From assembly GCA_950295325.1 (NCBI GenBank), contig OX485805.1, positions 52,848,758 through 52,912,757 of the forward strand: a stretch of DNA of 64,000 bases, given 5' to 3'. Below the pieces are notes generated by a model that worked only from the letters and a program-made list of their open reading frames with translations, ran no database searches and was not told the DNA's origin. The first letter of the stretch is position 1. Each line of letters starts with the position of its first letter. Positions 12,090-23,592 of this stretch are shown in pieces. The position numbers were made by a program, and so were the translations under genes. The stretch comes from Polytrichum commune. Lineage: Eukaryota > Streptophyta > Polytrichopsida > Polytrichales > Polytrichaceae.

Positions 12090-13404
12090 TTAGTTGATTA
12101 CCAAACATGATTCATTTGTGAGTGCAAAGCTGAGATGACAAAGGCAGGTTTGGCGCTTTTGAAGCACTTTTACTGCTGCTCACACACAGCTCTTTGGTAT
12201 CTGTTGAGAATTTTGTACTTCAGAGCAGTCATTCCTCTATAAATCCTTCCTCCAGCATAGGATTTTTCGACAATTGTGCATTGACATTGAACTTTGCAGC
12301 CTCTATTTCCGTGCAGTTACGTCTGTGCATTCACATGACAATTGCCACTCTTACATTTCTATTTCTTTCTTTGATTAAGGTGGAACATGTTTACAGTGCT
12401 CACCAAATGTGCCATATATGCAGGCATTTTTCAGAAATTTTCACACTAAGCTACTTGATTTCAAGTTTGTGAAAACCAAAAACCACCAGGTGGACAAGCT
12501 AGAGACATTATACCCTGTCCAACTGGATAATCTGGAGTCCTGGTGGTGAAATTTGCAAAGTACCAAAACCTTTCATTGGCTTATGTTGTAAGTGGGCAAA
12601 CAGCCCAAAGGCATCTAAGGCCTTTGCTGTTGAATATGCAGCATTATCCTCATTGCGTTGGACACAAATATGACCCCGTGTTTCTCAAATTTGCTGCAAT
12701 TATCACTGCCAGCATAACTACCTCTGTCCTCGAGTGTGATCAAGGCAACTCTGATTCATTTGGAAAACCTGGCCCACCTTGACAGAGTATGTTATCAACA
12801 ATTTACAGAGATTTGTATTTTCAGATGTGAGATTGATAGAAACACACATGGTAGATCTGTCAAGACATTAATTTATGTAGCATACAGAAACATGCATTTC
12901 ACTCCTTTCCTTCCTTGGACACTGAACGTTTCTCTGATACAGCACTCTGGAGGCAAATCCAAGTTGACTGGCAGTCCCGACTGAATCCACTAGCATACAA
13001 ACACTTTAAATGTAAATAAAAAAGATTGTAAGCTGGGAGATAGATATTGAGAGAAACACTGGAGATTTTGCAAATTTTATTGTACTCCAGCTTGAGTAGA
13101 GACAAGCTTCAATTTCTTTCTTGGTTGTTTACATTGTACAGCAGGAAAAGACCTGAAGGAGGTCAACTAATAACACGACTGGAGTCCACAAGAAATGTCA
13201 GTGATGTGATTGAGTGCAAGATAGGTGGAAAATTGGAACAATGTACATGGTCAGTGCCAGAACCTGGCTTTTTAAAACACAACCTCCCGCGGAGCTCTTC
13301 CAGAGGTTAACTCAAGAGTAGGGAAAATGGTAAATGCAGTGAACCTCACTCCATGGATGTTGCTGGAATGCTGGTGACTACAAGACGATGCAATTTCTGC
13401 ATTC
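12090..13404. other. Region downstream of the OEP40-like gene
   Basis: This lies 3' of the minus-strand gene that ends at 13,405, so its right-hand part is probably 3' UTR. Open frames are short and unrecognised. A small inverted repeat (ACCACCAGG near 12,485 and CCTGGTGGT near 12,540) brackets about 50 bp and could form a weak hairpin. I cannot place a polyadenylation site with confidence. Confidence 0.35.
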
Positions 13405-14880
13405 TCACTTCAAAGAGCGCTCAGTTAAGCCTCGAGCCTTGGCTCCAGGCTCCCCAGTGATAGAAAGACTATCACCAGGCAAGTTGAGGAAAAGTGTATC
13501 CTGAGCCTGCTCACCATGGGCTCCTTTCATGTCACCATTGCGATCCTTCTGCCCATTTCGTGACCCAGTTGTCTTCTTCTGCAACTCATCAAACAATTGT
13601 GAGCGAATTGAGTTCTCATCGAGTGTTGTTGTAGGCCAATTTTGGGGTTTTGCAGGAGGAGCTCGGTTTCCTAAGATCTCATTCTTCAAGTCCTCCAGGT
13701 TTTTTTTCAACATTCTGCTCTCTGTGTGCAGATTGTGAATCTGGCTCCGCATGGAATAGCACATGGAGGCTAGAAGACCCACTTGAGCTCCACCATCCAT
13801 GGAGTCATTGAATGAACTTCCAAAGTTCAGAGGCTCTCTCTCCGGGAGAAAGTTGCTGCTATGGATCTTCTTGCAAGTATCAATTCTGCCAATGCTAATC
13901 TTATCCAACACAAGTACAGGAAGTTTGAAACCATAGAAAGTACCACCACCATCGTCAAATGGATTGGAAGGTAGTCGCATTCCCCATTGTACACGACCCG
14001 CTGCGTGCTTGCCAAATGGTATCACGCTGTTTACACTCAAGCTCCATGAGCGTGGGTCAGAGCCTGCACTTTGCAGACATCTTCTTCTATGATTTTCCGC
14101 ATCCGAATTTGAAACCATGATTGCATTCATGTGAGAAGGCTCCGTCACATGAAGAGATTGGTCTCCGTTCTCCAAAGGGCGATGCTTCAAAACTTCCATG
14201 CTCACTGATGGCGAGCCCACCTCCACTCCTCCTTGTGTCTCCATCTCCATTTCAGGATGCGGCAATAGACCATTGCCATTGGCCTCACTGTGAATGTAGC
14301 ATTCCTTCTCCCTCACCTTCAATCCTGAACCCTGACCTAATCCAAGAGGACTGAGCCCGCAATCATACCTGAAGTCATCGTCAGTAGCACCAGTGGCACC
14401 ATTGCTCTCCATGTGGATTCTCTCCGAGGGTGCAATATCCTCCTCCACTGTGGCTGCATGGCTATGCAGGTCCGGTGTGGGACGAGAGCTTGAGTTTGTG
14501 GTGGTGCCACTGCAAAAGTGCTTCCGAAAGCTGAAGTTTCCAAGCCTCGGTTTAAGGCGGAGTGTGAAGGAAACATTTTGCTCCCGGCGAGGGGCAATAT
14601 TGAACTCTGCTGCGATGGTGAAGGGTGAACCATGAGGAGAGCCCCAGAGACCAAATCCTGTCTTAAAAAGTACAGCGAGCGGAGTGTGGGAATCGTTAGG
14701 CCTGTAAGACAAACGGCAAGACGGTCCTGTGTCCAAGTCGGAGCCTACATGCAATGCCAGCTCCCGCTCATTGCCAATGGTGATACCCGAGAACAGGGGC
14801 ACGCCACAGAAGAAGCTGACTGGCACCTTGGCTCGTACCAGCGGCCGCTGACCCTCCCTTACCTTCACCGATGCCTTCAT
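13405..14880 (-). CDS. OEP40-like plastid outer-envelope protein
   Basis: Intronless 491-residue protein. The N-terminus MKASVKVREGQRPLVRAKVP, followed by SYRPNDS, LFKTGFGLWGSPHGSPF, AAEFNI and LRLKPRLGNFSFRK, matches the start of the plant family I associate with Arabidopsis At3g57990 (OEP40), reported as a solute channel of the plastid outer envelope. A second strand-rich block (residues ~285-345, SWSLSVNSVIPFG) fits more of a beta barrel. It is followed by a likely coiled coil (~365-402, LHTESRMLKKNLEDLKNEI) and a polar tail. I chose the ATG that gives MKAS; the frame stays open for 56 more codons upstream, but that part lies in a tandem repeat and lacks conserved sequence. Family assignment is from memory of the N-terminal motif; the channel role is inferred. 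Confidence 0.8.
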   Translation of the reverse strand: MKASVKVREGQRPLVRAKVPVSFFCGVPLFSGITIGNERELALHVGSDLDTGPSCRLSYRPNDSHTPLAVLFKTGFGLWGSPHGSPFTIAAEFNIAPRREQNVSFTLRLKPRLGNFSFRKHFCSGTTTNSSSRPTPDLHSHAATVEEDIAPSERIHMESNGATGATDDDFRYDCGLSPLGLGQGSGLKVREKECYIHSEANGNGLLPHPEMEMETQGGVEVGSPSVSMEVLKHRPLENGDQSLHVTEPSHMNAIMVSNSDAENHRRRCLQSAGSDPRSWSLSVNSVIPFGKHAAGRVQWGMRLPSNPFDDGGGTFYGFKLPVLVLDKISIGRIDTCKKIHSSNFLPEREPLNFGSSFNDSMDGGAQVGLLASMCYSMRSQIHNLHTESRMLKKNLEDLKNEILGNRAPPAKPQNWPTTTLDENSIRSQLFDELQKKTTGSRNGQKDRNGDMKGAHGEQAQDTLFLNLPGDSLSITGEPGAKARGLTERSLK

Positions 14881-15600
14881 TGCTACTGCATGCTCCTGCT
14901 CATATAAGCGCAGACATAATTTCAATATGTAGCACAAAAATGACTCAGAAGCATTAACACAGAGGAATCGAGTACAAGAAATGGCGGTAATATGTTCAAG
15001 CTTTAAAGAGTATGTAACAGAACAAGAGAGATAATATAATAATGGCACTCAAAATCAAGCTACGAAGCAAAAGAAGGAAAATGCAACCAGACAACAAGAC
15101 AGAGGATAAGAGATTGAAATCATTGCTACTGTATGCACCCTGCTCTTATTAAAAAAGACCAGACCAAATTTCGATATGGAGCACAAAATCACTCGGAATG
15201 CATGGACACAGAGGAGTCCAGTACGAGAAATAGGCCATCAAATGTTTAAGCTCTAGAGCAAATGTAACAGAACAAGAGATGGCGTTCAAATTCAAGCCAT
15301 GGAGCAAAAGAAGGAAAAGGTAACCAGACAACGAGACAAAGCATAAGATATTGCGTTCATTGCTAGTGCATGCTCCTGCTCTGATAAGAAACGCAGACCT
15401 AATTTCATTATGCAGCGCAAAATCACTCAGATGCATTGACACAGAGGAATAGAGTACAAGAAATGGCGGTCACATGATTAAGCTCTAGCGCATATGAAAG
15501 AGAAAATGAGAGATTATGTAATAGACGACATTCAAATTTCAAGCTATGGAGCAAAAGAAGGAAAATATAACCAGAAAACGACACAGAGCATAAGAGATTG
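14878..15600. repeat. ~240-bp tandem repeats at the OEP40-like start codon
   Basis: Three head-to-tail units start at 14,878, 15,121 and 15,358, each with CATTGCTACTG or a close variant, then TGCTCCTGCTC, ATGACTCAGA, ACACAGAGGAAT, GTACAAGAAATGGCGG and GAAGCAAAAGAAGGAAAA. A more degraded continuation follows 15,600. The first unit includes the start codon of the gene (CAT on the plus strand), so the array forms its immediate leader. Confidence 0.85.
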
Positions 15601-16450
15601 CGACCAAATGCCAAAAAAAAGGAAGAAAGTAACGACAAAACGAGATAGAGCAGAAGGAATGGAGTTCAAATGTTGAAACTCTAGAGCAAGACAAGGAAGC
15701 ATGCAGACTATCCATAAGAAATGGCGATGAAATACAAGCTGTAGAATCACTCCGGATGTATCCAGAGAGGGAGACAGCACAAGAAATGGCAATCAAAGAG
15801 TTTCGACAGTCAAGGTCTCAGGCTATAGAAGGAGAACACGACCAAAGAGGGAGCAGCAGAAATTGCGTTCAAATTGCACGAGCAAAAAACAGGGAATATA
15901 CCTAAATAGACATAGACGCAAAGATAAGAGACAGGAGACATCGATCGGGGACCGGTGTGACACGCACCCGCAGGTACAGCAACCAACTCCAATATCAAAA
16001 ACACAACAAACACGGAAACATTGACATTCTTTAGGAATAAATTCTTCACCATAAGACTCAAATTCTCAATCCAAAAACAGTCATGTCCGAAAAACCAGAC
16101 AACAACGAATCCAAGTGAGTGAGCGAGAGAGAGAGAGAATCATATCTACAGAGAGCGAGCGGATGGCAGATTGCGGAGTAACCTTACATCAATGTGAAGA
16201 AATTCCCGTGGTGCCGATTCGCATGATTAAGCGTTCGTTTGAGTGGGATTCTCCACATGCGCCACCATGGCGCGTAAAGTGGCTGGGTGAGTTAAGTTAG
16301 CGGCAACTGCGCATGGTGCGAAACGGCAGGGATGAATCGGTCGACAACGATGAAGGTGGAGAAGAAATTGGTGTGGCGGAATGTAACTGAAGAATGAATT
16401 GGGAGGAGCTAGGGTTTCGGGGGCTTGCTGCTTCTTTTTGGTGGTCTTGG
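15601..16450 (-). promoter_or_regulatory. Putative leader and promoter region of the OEP40-like gene
   Basis: On the minus strand a pyrimidine-rich plant-like leader begins near 16,440 and carries a telo-box (AAACCCTA, 16,417-16,410), common in leaders and promoters of plant housekeeping genes. GATGTAAG followed by GTTACT near 16,183 could be a 5' splice site of a leader intron, joined to the CAG just upstream of the ATG (near 14,886). Neither the transcription start nor the splice sites can be proven from sequence. GA-rich runs (AGAGAGAGAGAG near 16,130) lie within it. Confidence 0.45.
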
Positions 16451-16574
16451 TCCCTGGTGTTGGTCCTTGGGCCCTGGCCCAACCAGAAAGACAGCCTCAC
16501 TCAGTGAATAGATACCCCATGTCAAGGGGTGCCACAAGGACGAAGGTCACCGGGCCTTGTTGCTGATTAGTTAC

Positions 16575-17940
16575 ACATAACTTACATCCATTTGAGTGGT
16601 GCGGGATTAGGTGTGGATCTAGGAACGGAATTCAAAAAGACATGTGATGAAAAGAGATTGGATTGCGTGTTCAAAACTTGTTAATCAATTTGGGTTCAGT
16701 ACTTAGCATAACTGGGGGGGTTCTTATATGGATTATTTATTGAGGAAGAGCATCCATATCTTTATAATTATATATAAAGACTCCTTGATCCTCCACCTAG
16801 CCATTGACGACGATACGATTTGGGTATCGAAAAATAAAAATAAAATGATATTGGTATGTTTATTGAAGAGTTTATGATTTGTATTGTCAAATGTGTATAA
16901 ATTTAAATTTGGATGTTGAGATCATCTATAATTTTTTTACTTGAGTATTGACATGCACCATGGGGAGGGGGCACTAAAATTTGTCCACGGGTAGATCACT
17001 CTAAGGCATTTTTGTGCACCACGTGCAGCTGGGGGTTTTTTGTTTTGGGGCTATTTACCTTCAAGGGTTGAATTAAAGCCTCCCTATAATTACTTAAATT
17101 TCAAAAATGGCCCATTTGTTTGCACCCTTCCATTACTTATATTGTCCAAGTCACTGCAATTTTTTGTACTCTATATTCCTTTTAAGTAATTTTGGACAGA
17201 CGGAAATCCCAATTATCATCCATCCCCGTGAGTCCTAAACCCATTTACATACCATACTAAACATACCTTCTGTGATCCTTATCTTCAACCCCTATATTAA
17301 TTTTACTAAAAAATAATGGCCCACGTTTTATGTCCATCTAACTTACTTATAATGGGATTGTCTACATTTAATGTCCCCTTCATTATTTGGAATTCCTTTA
17401 TAATTTTTATTTCAAATGATTTTAATCCTCTCTATATTATGCCGCACGTCGTTTTTAAAATGCACTAAGTGATCTACCCGTGAATTTGTCCCCTACATGT
17501 TTTCAAGAATCACTTTGAAGGATCATTTTCATGATAATACTTAAACATCATGTTTCATGATATTACTCAAATGGAAAAAAATAATAAGGTGAAATGATTA
17601 TTTTAAAAGCATTGGAGTTCCAAGTCAAATCAAAGATGTACTAAAAAATTAAAGTTAATCATTTCAAATTTTGAAATGTACGTGTATAGGATACATTGAC
17701 CAATAATGGCGGTTGAATTTTTTTTTAATGGTTGAGCACTTTGGAGTTCATCACAAAAGCATAAGCCATCTCCAACTTTAATCATCAATGGAGTGAGCAT
17801 GTTTCTTGTATGAACTCCAAGAATTATGAAGAAATTGGCATGCTGGTTTGGATTTGCTAATCATCTTGTAATAAAAATTGTGTGTTTCCTATCCTATAAG
17901 AAGTGGATGTAGGAGCTACAAGTGTTTGTCTAAGGCGTGT
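16575..17940 (+). mobile_element. MITE family A copy split by later DNA
   Basis: The left half (about 16,575-16,790) has CATTTGAGTGGTGCGGGATTAG, AGACATGTGATGAAAAGAGA and ATCCATATCTTTATAATT. The right half (about 17,800-17,940) resumes with TGAACTCCAAGAATTATGAA, GGATTTGCTAATCATCTTG and CCTATCCTATAAGAAGTGGA. About 1 kb of unrelated DNA lies between, including a hAT-type MITE, so this is a nested insertion. Confidence 0.6.
16986..17482. mobile_element. hAT-type MITE copy 1 (family H)
   Basis: The ends CACGGGTAGATCACTC and AGTGATCTACCCGTG are inverted repeats. They are flanked by a perfect 8-bp direct duplication AATTTGTC (16,978-16,985 and 17,483-17,490). An 8-bp duplication with short inverted ends is the hAT hallmark. 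Subterminal CACCACGTGC and CGCACGTCG add further symmetry. Length is 497 bp with no coding capacity. A second copy with its own duplication is at 53,874-54,272. Confidence 0.9.
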
Positions 17941-17999
17941 TTCCCTTAAATTGGCTCACCTGGATCCCCATCACCATTCCACCCTTGCTTCAAAAGGTA

Positions 18000-18095
18000 A
18001 GTGGGCTTATTTTGGTTACTTATCTTAATCGGGCAACTATATTTGAGGATATTTGAGTGGTGTGTGGTTAGGTGTGGATCTAAGAACAAACATCT
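18000..18095 (+). mobile_element. MITE family A 5' fragment
   Basis: TGGTTACTTATCTTAATCGG, ATTTGAGTGGTGTGTGGTTA and GGTGTGGATCTAAGAAC match the left quarter of family A. The rest is absent. Confidence 0.55.
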
Positions 18096-19448
18096 CTCTT
18101 ATACATGGAGGAACGGTGTTTTTTGTCTACAATGAATGGGGGGATTTTTATGCACCTCTCAATATTTTTTCCCTCCCTATTTGTAGATAAAAAACTACTT
18201 TTATGTATTTTTAGCACCCTATATTTATTTGTAATTTTTAGAGGGGCTAATTTTTGGCACACTATTTTTTTATGAATTGTACAAACCAAAAGGTGGACGG
18301 AATATTATGGCATTGTGATACCGACTATGTGAGCAAACAAACATTTCATACCATTCAAATTATAATTCATTTGGTTTCAATTAGTAATACCAATCCTAAA
18401 TCATTCAAAGTGCCATTCAAAACACACCCAATAGTGCTTGGATATTGGTTAAAGGGTTACCAATAAACATGGGTATATCAAAATATACAAGCTGAAATGC
18501 ACAAGTTGTAAACACAAATAGGACAAAACAAGAAATACAATCAGTTGTGACAAGACATACAATTTGGCACAACTACCTACTCCAAAAAAACAAGGTTGCA
18601 TTCAAGTACAAGAAAGCTAAATACAAAAAATTAAAAACACGTACTTTAATTGTGTTCACAAACACATTCAACTATAGTCCCATTCAAACTTTGTAACAAA
18701 CAACTATAATGTGAAGGGTTAGGATACAACTATGCACCCTCCAATACTATCAATATACATGTTCAACATCCTCTACAATGTCATGATAAGACTAATAATT
18801 TGTGAGAGGTTTAGCACTAATGACAACGAATATCTAAAACTAGTTGATGGCATGAGGGGGGGGGGGCAACCTTTGAAGTCTTCAACGACTCCGCCTTGTC
18901 TTCCTCCCAAAAATCCCATGACATTTCCCTCGATACTACACACTTCTTCATCCAAGTAGTCAAACCCATAATTATCTTAATGATTCTGCTACACACTTTT
19001 AGAGGGATCCTATGTATGTGACCCCATTTTTTTTTCTACTGATTACTAAAATGGAGGAATTATTCACCACCCTATTTTACATATATCATGTAGGGGACAT
19101 ATTTCCAATGCTATGGTAGATCTAACAAAATTATAAATTTTATCCTAAACGAATTAAATTGACCCTAATTTCTACCTCACATGGTTTTTTAAAATTCCGA
19201 TAATCACTTCCCCGAGACTAATTGTAAACCTCGGTGTAATGTCACCAACACTAAATGTTAACCCAACATTATTTGTCATTCCTTGTAAAATAAGCAGAAG
19301 GGTGTGAACTTCAAATTAAGAGTTCTTTCTGTAAGTAGATCACGGAACTAGAGCAAACTCTCTCATGAGCACAATATTGACTTATACTGGAATAAAATTT
19401 ACACACTCCAGTAGCCAATGGCTCCCAACCTTCACAACACAATCTTTC
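18096..19448. other. Gene-poor intergenic DNA
   Basis: Nothing recognisable apart from an 11-G run at 18,856-18,866. Just left of the MITE at 19,449 the minus strand reads a short codon-like piece (KDCVVKVGSHW or, in another frame, RLCCEGWEPLATGV) that may belong with the leader-like sequence on the other side of that MITE. Confidence 0.35.
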
Positions 19449-19765
19449 TAAGGTAACGGGGCACATTCCCACTCGGGTCCTTAAACCGCTCACTAGACCT
19501 ATTCAAACAAGAGGTACATTATAGCTTCGTACCTCAAATTTCTATGTAATCATGGTGTACATTTTTGGGGTGAGTGGTTTTGGGTACCCATATGAGTTCT
19601 CCTTCCAAAATTCATAACTAATTCAATATTAATCCAAAATTAATTATTCCAATTGGTCCAATTTCCAATGTACTTTGCACATCTTCCAAGATTGATTCCC
19701 CCTTAATAACTCCCCAATGAACATGCCAATCTGAAATTCGAGCGGGAATGTGCCCCGTTACCTTA
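19449..19765. mobile_element. 317-bp MITE, family B, copy 2
   Basis: Same length as copy 1 and nearly identical inside. The ends read TAAGGTAACGGGGCACATTC and the mirror TGCCCCGTTACCTTA. The two bases that differ from copy 1 (AC instead of GA) differ at both ends in complementary fashion, so the inverted repeats of each copy agree internally. One base (GCTCG versus ACTCG) breaks the symmetry in this copy. Confidence 0.85.
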
Positions 19766-20180
19766 TGCCACACAAATCTAGACCCCAACTTTGAAACCCT
19801 ACTGACATCGATCCAATCCGAACAGAGAATGCGTAATCAGATGACCTTTGGCGAAGAGAATCGGCAAAGAAATCGTAATCGGGAAGGTGAAGAGAGTGAG
19901 TGTTTGTCTGTCTTCTCTGTCTGTATGTCTGCACACGCAGTGGATGAGTGGTGGCAGGAACGGAAGAGATCAAGGGAGGAGGGTTACATTGGTCAAATCC
20001 GACGGTTGAGAAAGCACAGACAACGTGGCCTCACCAGAAGCCATAAGTTGCTTTCATCGCCCATAGACTTCTTCTCGACAAGGCAAGAAAATATGAGTGG
20101 TTCAATGGAGAACCAATCGCAAAAACCCGAGTATAGTGTTTATAGGAAGCGTGGCTTGTGCCCCCTCCCCACATGACTTT
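19766..20180 (-). other. Leader-like, GC-richer segment beside the MITE
   Basis: On the minus strand a CT-rich stretch (CACTCTCTTCACCTTCCCG) leads to an ATG followed by MSVGFQSWGLDLCGI and then AAG|GTAAC at the MITE border. This looks like the 5' leader and first exon of a plant gene, but no downstream exons of a known protein are visible. The plus strand is open for 142 codons from inside the MITE end; that frame looks accidental. It could be a captured or orphan promoter fragment. Confidence 0.25.
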
Positions 20181-20689
20181 AGCGAAGCCTAAAAAGTTGG
20201 TTCTAAAAACACGGCCTCTACACCATCAACATTATCTAGTGCCGAGCCCCAGTTGGCAAATGATGTGGCATGGCTTAAAAGTGGAGGTCTTAAGCCCCAA
20301 GCAGTGGTGATTTTTCACAAGGTCCCTAACATGTCTAGGGACATGTTCATAGAAAAAAAACATTTCCAATGGATGGGTTCTTAGAAAATGAACCGGTTTT
20401 TGGATGTGTCAAATTCACTTTGGACGGGTTCTAAAAATAACAATTTGTTTGGTAATTTTTTCCAAAAAAAATTAATGGTACAAACATCAATTACATTATG
20501 TCATATATGACATGTGAATATAAGCATAATGCAATCAAACCACTAATACCCAATCAATATATCAATCTTGAAGTGCTTGATTCGCCTACATACATTAATT
20601 CATCAACCACAAAATTTAGAATGGGGTGTACTGGAAAGATGCGAATCGACAGCAAAAGACAAATAACTGACGAACATTGAAGGCATAAT

Positions 20690-20760
20690 TTGTCAAGATC
20701 CTATTGTTTCCAAGTGCAACCAGTCACATGTTGACATCTTTCGGTTTTTTTGGTTTTTTT
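20690..20760 (+). repeat. Dispersed repeat G, copy 1 (short)
   Basis: TTTCCAAGTGCAACCAGTCA, ACATGTTGACATCTTTCGG matches sequence near 48,050-48,095 (TTTGCAAGTCCAACCGGTTA, ACATGTTGACAGCCTTCGG) and more weakly 63,320-63,355. No inverted ends were found. Confidence 0.5.
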
Positions 20761-21343
20761 TTCCTAATTTTTTACCAACATTGTAAGAGACTTATTTATA
20801 CCTCTTGCGGGACGGGTATTTTCCTTTTCAAACTGATTTTGGGACAGGTTGCAAATTTTTTTGCCTTTCAATTCAAGGTTTTTGGACATGGACGGGCAAA
20901 AAAATTGTGAAAAATCAGCCATGGCCCCAAGCACCGACCCTCCCATCAATACTTAGACATGAGCCAAGAATATAGGACTTTTAAAAGTGTCGCCTCCCGC
21001 CCTTGTGATTGGATGCTTTTTAGTCTTAGCTATGAGGGCACGAGGAGCTCCATTAACAAAAACCAATGGTAAGATAGATGACTAGTAAGGCATTTGGGGA
21101 TGGGACAAAAACTATCCAACATTCATTGCTTGGTAGATAAAACCATGAACATGTGTGAAAGCTACTTAACTACAACTTACTCAAAAATATCTGGAGTAAG
21201 TTCTTGTAGGTGCATTGGATAGCCGGATGCCTCCCCTATAACCAAGGGAGCTTTACCCGGGTTTTAGGAAAGACTTTGGTCATTTGGTAAAGTCAGGTAG
21301 GCAGGGGGAATTGGAATCATTTTTTTCTCATCTCTCCAACTAA

Positions 21344-21510
21344 GGGCCACTTCACACATGAGACTGAGAGCCCGTGACCATTACACTTCAAGCACTCTCA
21401 TTGATGGAAAAGGGGGACCCTATCCAAGGTCGCTTCACACTACGCTTGAGGGACCAACAGAGTATATTTGTGAATGCACGATGAATGTAAAGTCTTCTTG
21501 TGCCTTTGGC
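21344..21510. mobile_element. Truncated PIF/Harbinger-like MITE (family E)
   Basis: It starts GGGCCACTTCACACATGAGA, preceded by TAA, and continues through CGTGACCATTACACTTCAAG and CACTCTCATTGATGGA. This matches in reverse the right part of the complete element at 28,870-29,361. The match stops at about 21,510, exactly where the left arm of the palindrome begins. Confidence 0.7.
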
Positions 21511-22366
21511 ATGTCCACAAAGCCACCCATTCCCATCCTACTAAGTTTACATCCATGTCACTGCTCTCCTTGCATTGTCCACATCCTCACTTGAAAACTA
21601 TTACTGGCCTGTGAGTTACACAGTTACATGCACAATAAGAATAATGCTATAGGACAGTCTTCCACGGTCTTCGGACTTGTATAAAAGTTATATGCTATGA
21701 ACTTTGTGTGATACCAACCTTCTTCTCTTATATCCCAAAAATCTAGGAACCGGATGTTCCCAGCTTAAACCTCACTCCTTGTCGTCACATTTCTCTCCCA
21801 TATATCGTGGGTTTTGACATTAAAACGAACCACAACAGAATTCCAACCACACGCTCGAATACATCATGTTGTCATTATTGCAATGTTGATTTTATGTTAT
21901 TTCATAATGTCACATGCTACACTAATTCTCCTTTATCAGGCATCCATGTGAACATTACATAACTCCTTAACATCACGTGCACTTTGGTTGCCGGGGGCGT
22001 GATATTACAGGGTTTAGGGTTTCATTTGGTAAACTTAACATGGAGATCTAAGGCAGGGCTACTATGTGTAAGGTGAGTGCACCTATCATGGACAATTTCA
22101 ACATATGTAGGTGTTTTCATAACATGATCAAAATAATAAGAGCACATTAGCGAATCCAAATGAGGATCTCTTTGGAATTTGTTTGGATAAAAAGTCATTA
22201 AGGATTTATTATAATAATATTTTCTTCCATATATGTAAATTTCATTACTTAGATATCACTGCAAGTATATGGGATTGGGTCCTAGGCAATTGTCATGCAT
22301 TATCCAAAACTTGTCATGCATCACTAGAAAATATGAAAACCAACCACATGCAATGATAAATTTGCA

Positions 22367-23290
22367 TTGTTCTTTCGCCTACATAGGACAATTGCCTCAA
22401 AATCAAAAGTTGGTAATGTAAAATACCTACATGTTGGAATCCGCCATAAATCATGGTTTCATGATTGGTCCTCTCACCTTAGTAATTCAATGAGATCATG
22501 CGATGCCTTTTGGTCACTCTTGAATACTTTCTATGGATGTTTTATACTTTTCTCTACAACAAAATTTGCACGCTCTAGATGCCCAAGGATTCGAAATGTC
22601 CACATCAGCTCATCAGGTAACAAAACCAGATTCAGGTCATCAAGTGGGTGGGATGGAGCTTATTTTGGAGGGTAGTTTGCAAGTTGGCATGTAGGCCTTC
22701 ATCATGTCAATCTCAAAGAAATTAGGAAAACATGTGGACATGATGTTTGTTTTCTTCACACCCAATATGATGTTGCAGAGATATTGCAAAACCCAAGCCG
22801 GTCTACACTGATATCAAAACGAGACTGATGTGTACAAAACACAACAGACACCATTTCAGCCTTATCAACTCCATGGACCCCGAAGTTCAAAACATATCAC
22901 AGGCTAGTTATCATCTCATTCTCACATACAATTGCTAGCACATCTATTCAATAACCAAATACATTGTCTAAGCAAACAAATACAAAATTGTGTTTACATC
23001 AGCAATATTTTCTGACAAAGAGGGAATACCAAATGTGCTCCTTTTAAATGACCATGCATTTGTCCAAGAGGAATGGATGCAGGCCTGCCCTGCACAAGGC
23101 CAAATTTTGGAATCCTCTACCAGAAAAGCATTTGCATCAATGGTCAAGGCGCAAGGAACACCAAGTACAACGTGACTGACGGAATACCACTTAATGTACC
23201 ACTACATTGCATTACTTGCTATTTCTGCAAATCCTCATCCAGAACAAATCTCACTTATTGTTTCCATTTGTTTACAACCTTGAAACTACC
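22367..23290. other. Unrecognised DNA downstream of left proteasome gene
   Basis: Duplicated at about 34,930-35,840 in the right arm. Plus-strand frames such as SDKEGIPNVLLLNDHAFVQE (22,990-23,175) are partly conserved between the arms, but that is expected from the duplication alone. A premature stop follows in both copies. I cannot name a family; part may be 3' UTR. Confidence 0.3.
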
Positions 23291-23592
23291 TAAATGACAA
23301 CCTATTGCCAAGAGGAATTGAAAGTGCGGCCATACACGACTAGAGTGACCAAATTTGCTCATTACACATTTAAATCTGGGTCGCACCTATATACATGTCT
23401 TGTCCTAAGGTAGAGTGCAATTGATGAATGAGGCCTCTGTTGACATGGCTAGGTAAAAAATGGTAGCATATAGCTCTAATGAGCACTATTGTGCATCTTG
23501 GAGACCTTGGGAGACCTTCATGACCTTTTCCGGGTTCATCCATTTGCCAAAAAGTACAAATCAGGTACATGTAACCTTGCAGCTGCTTTTAT

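Noticed and set aside
14881-15048. 56-codon N-terminal extension of the OEP40-like protein
   Set aside because: It is in frame, but lies in the tandem repeat and is cysteine/leucine-rich without family similarity; the conserved N-terminus begins at MKAS.
19748-20176. 142-codon plus-strand open frame
   Set aside because: It begins inside the MITE end, has no recognisable domain and overlaps a leader-like sequence on the other strand.
22990-23175. Gene downstream of the proteasome copy
   Set aside because: The short frame is conserved between arms only because of the duplication; no family match and both copies stop early.
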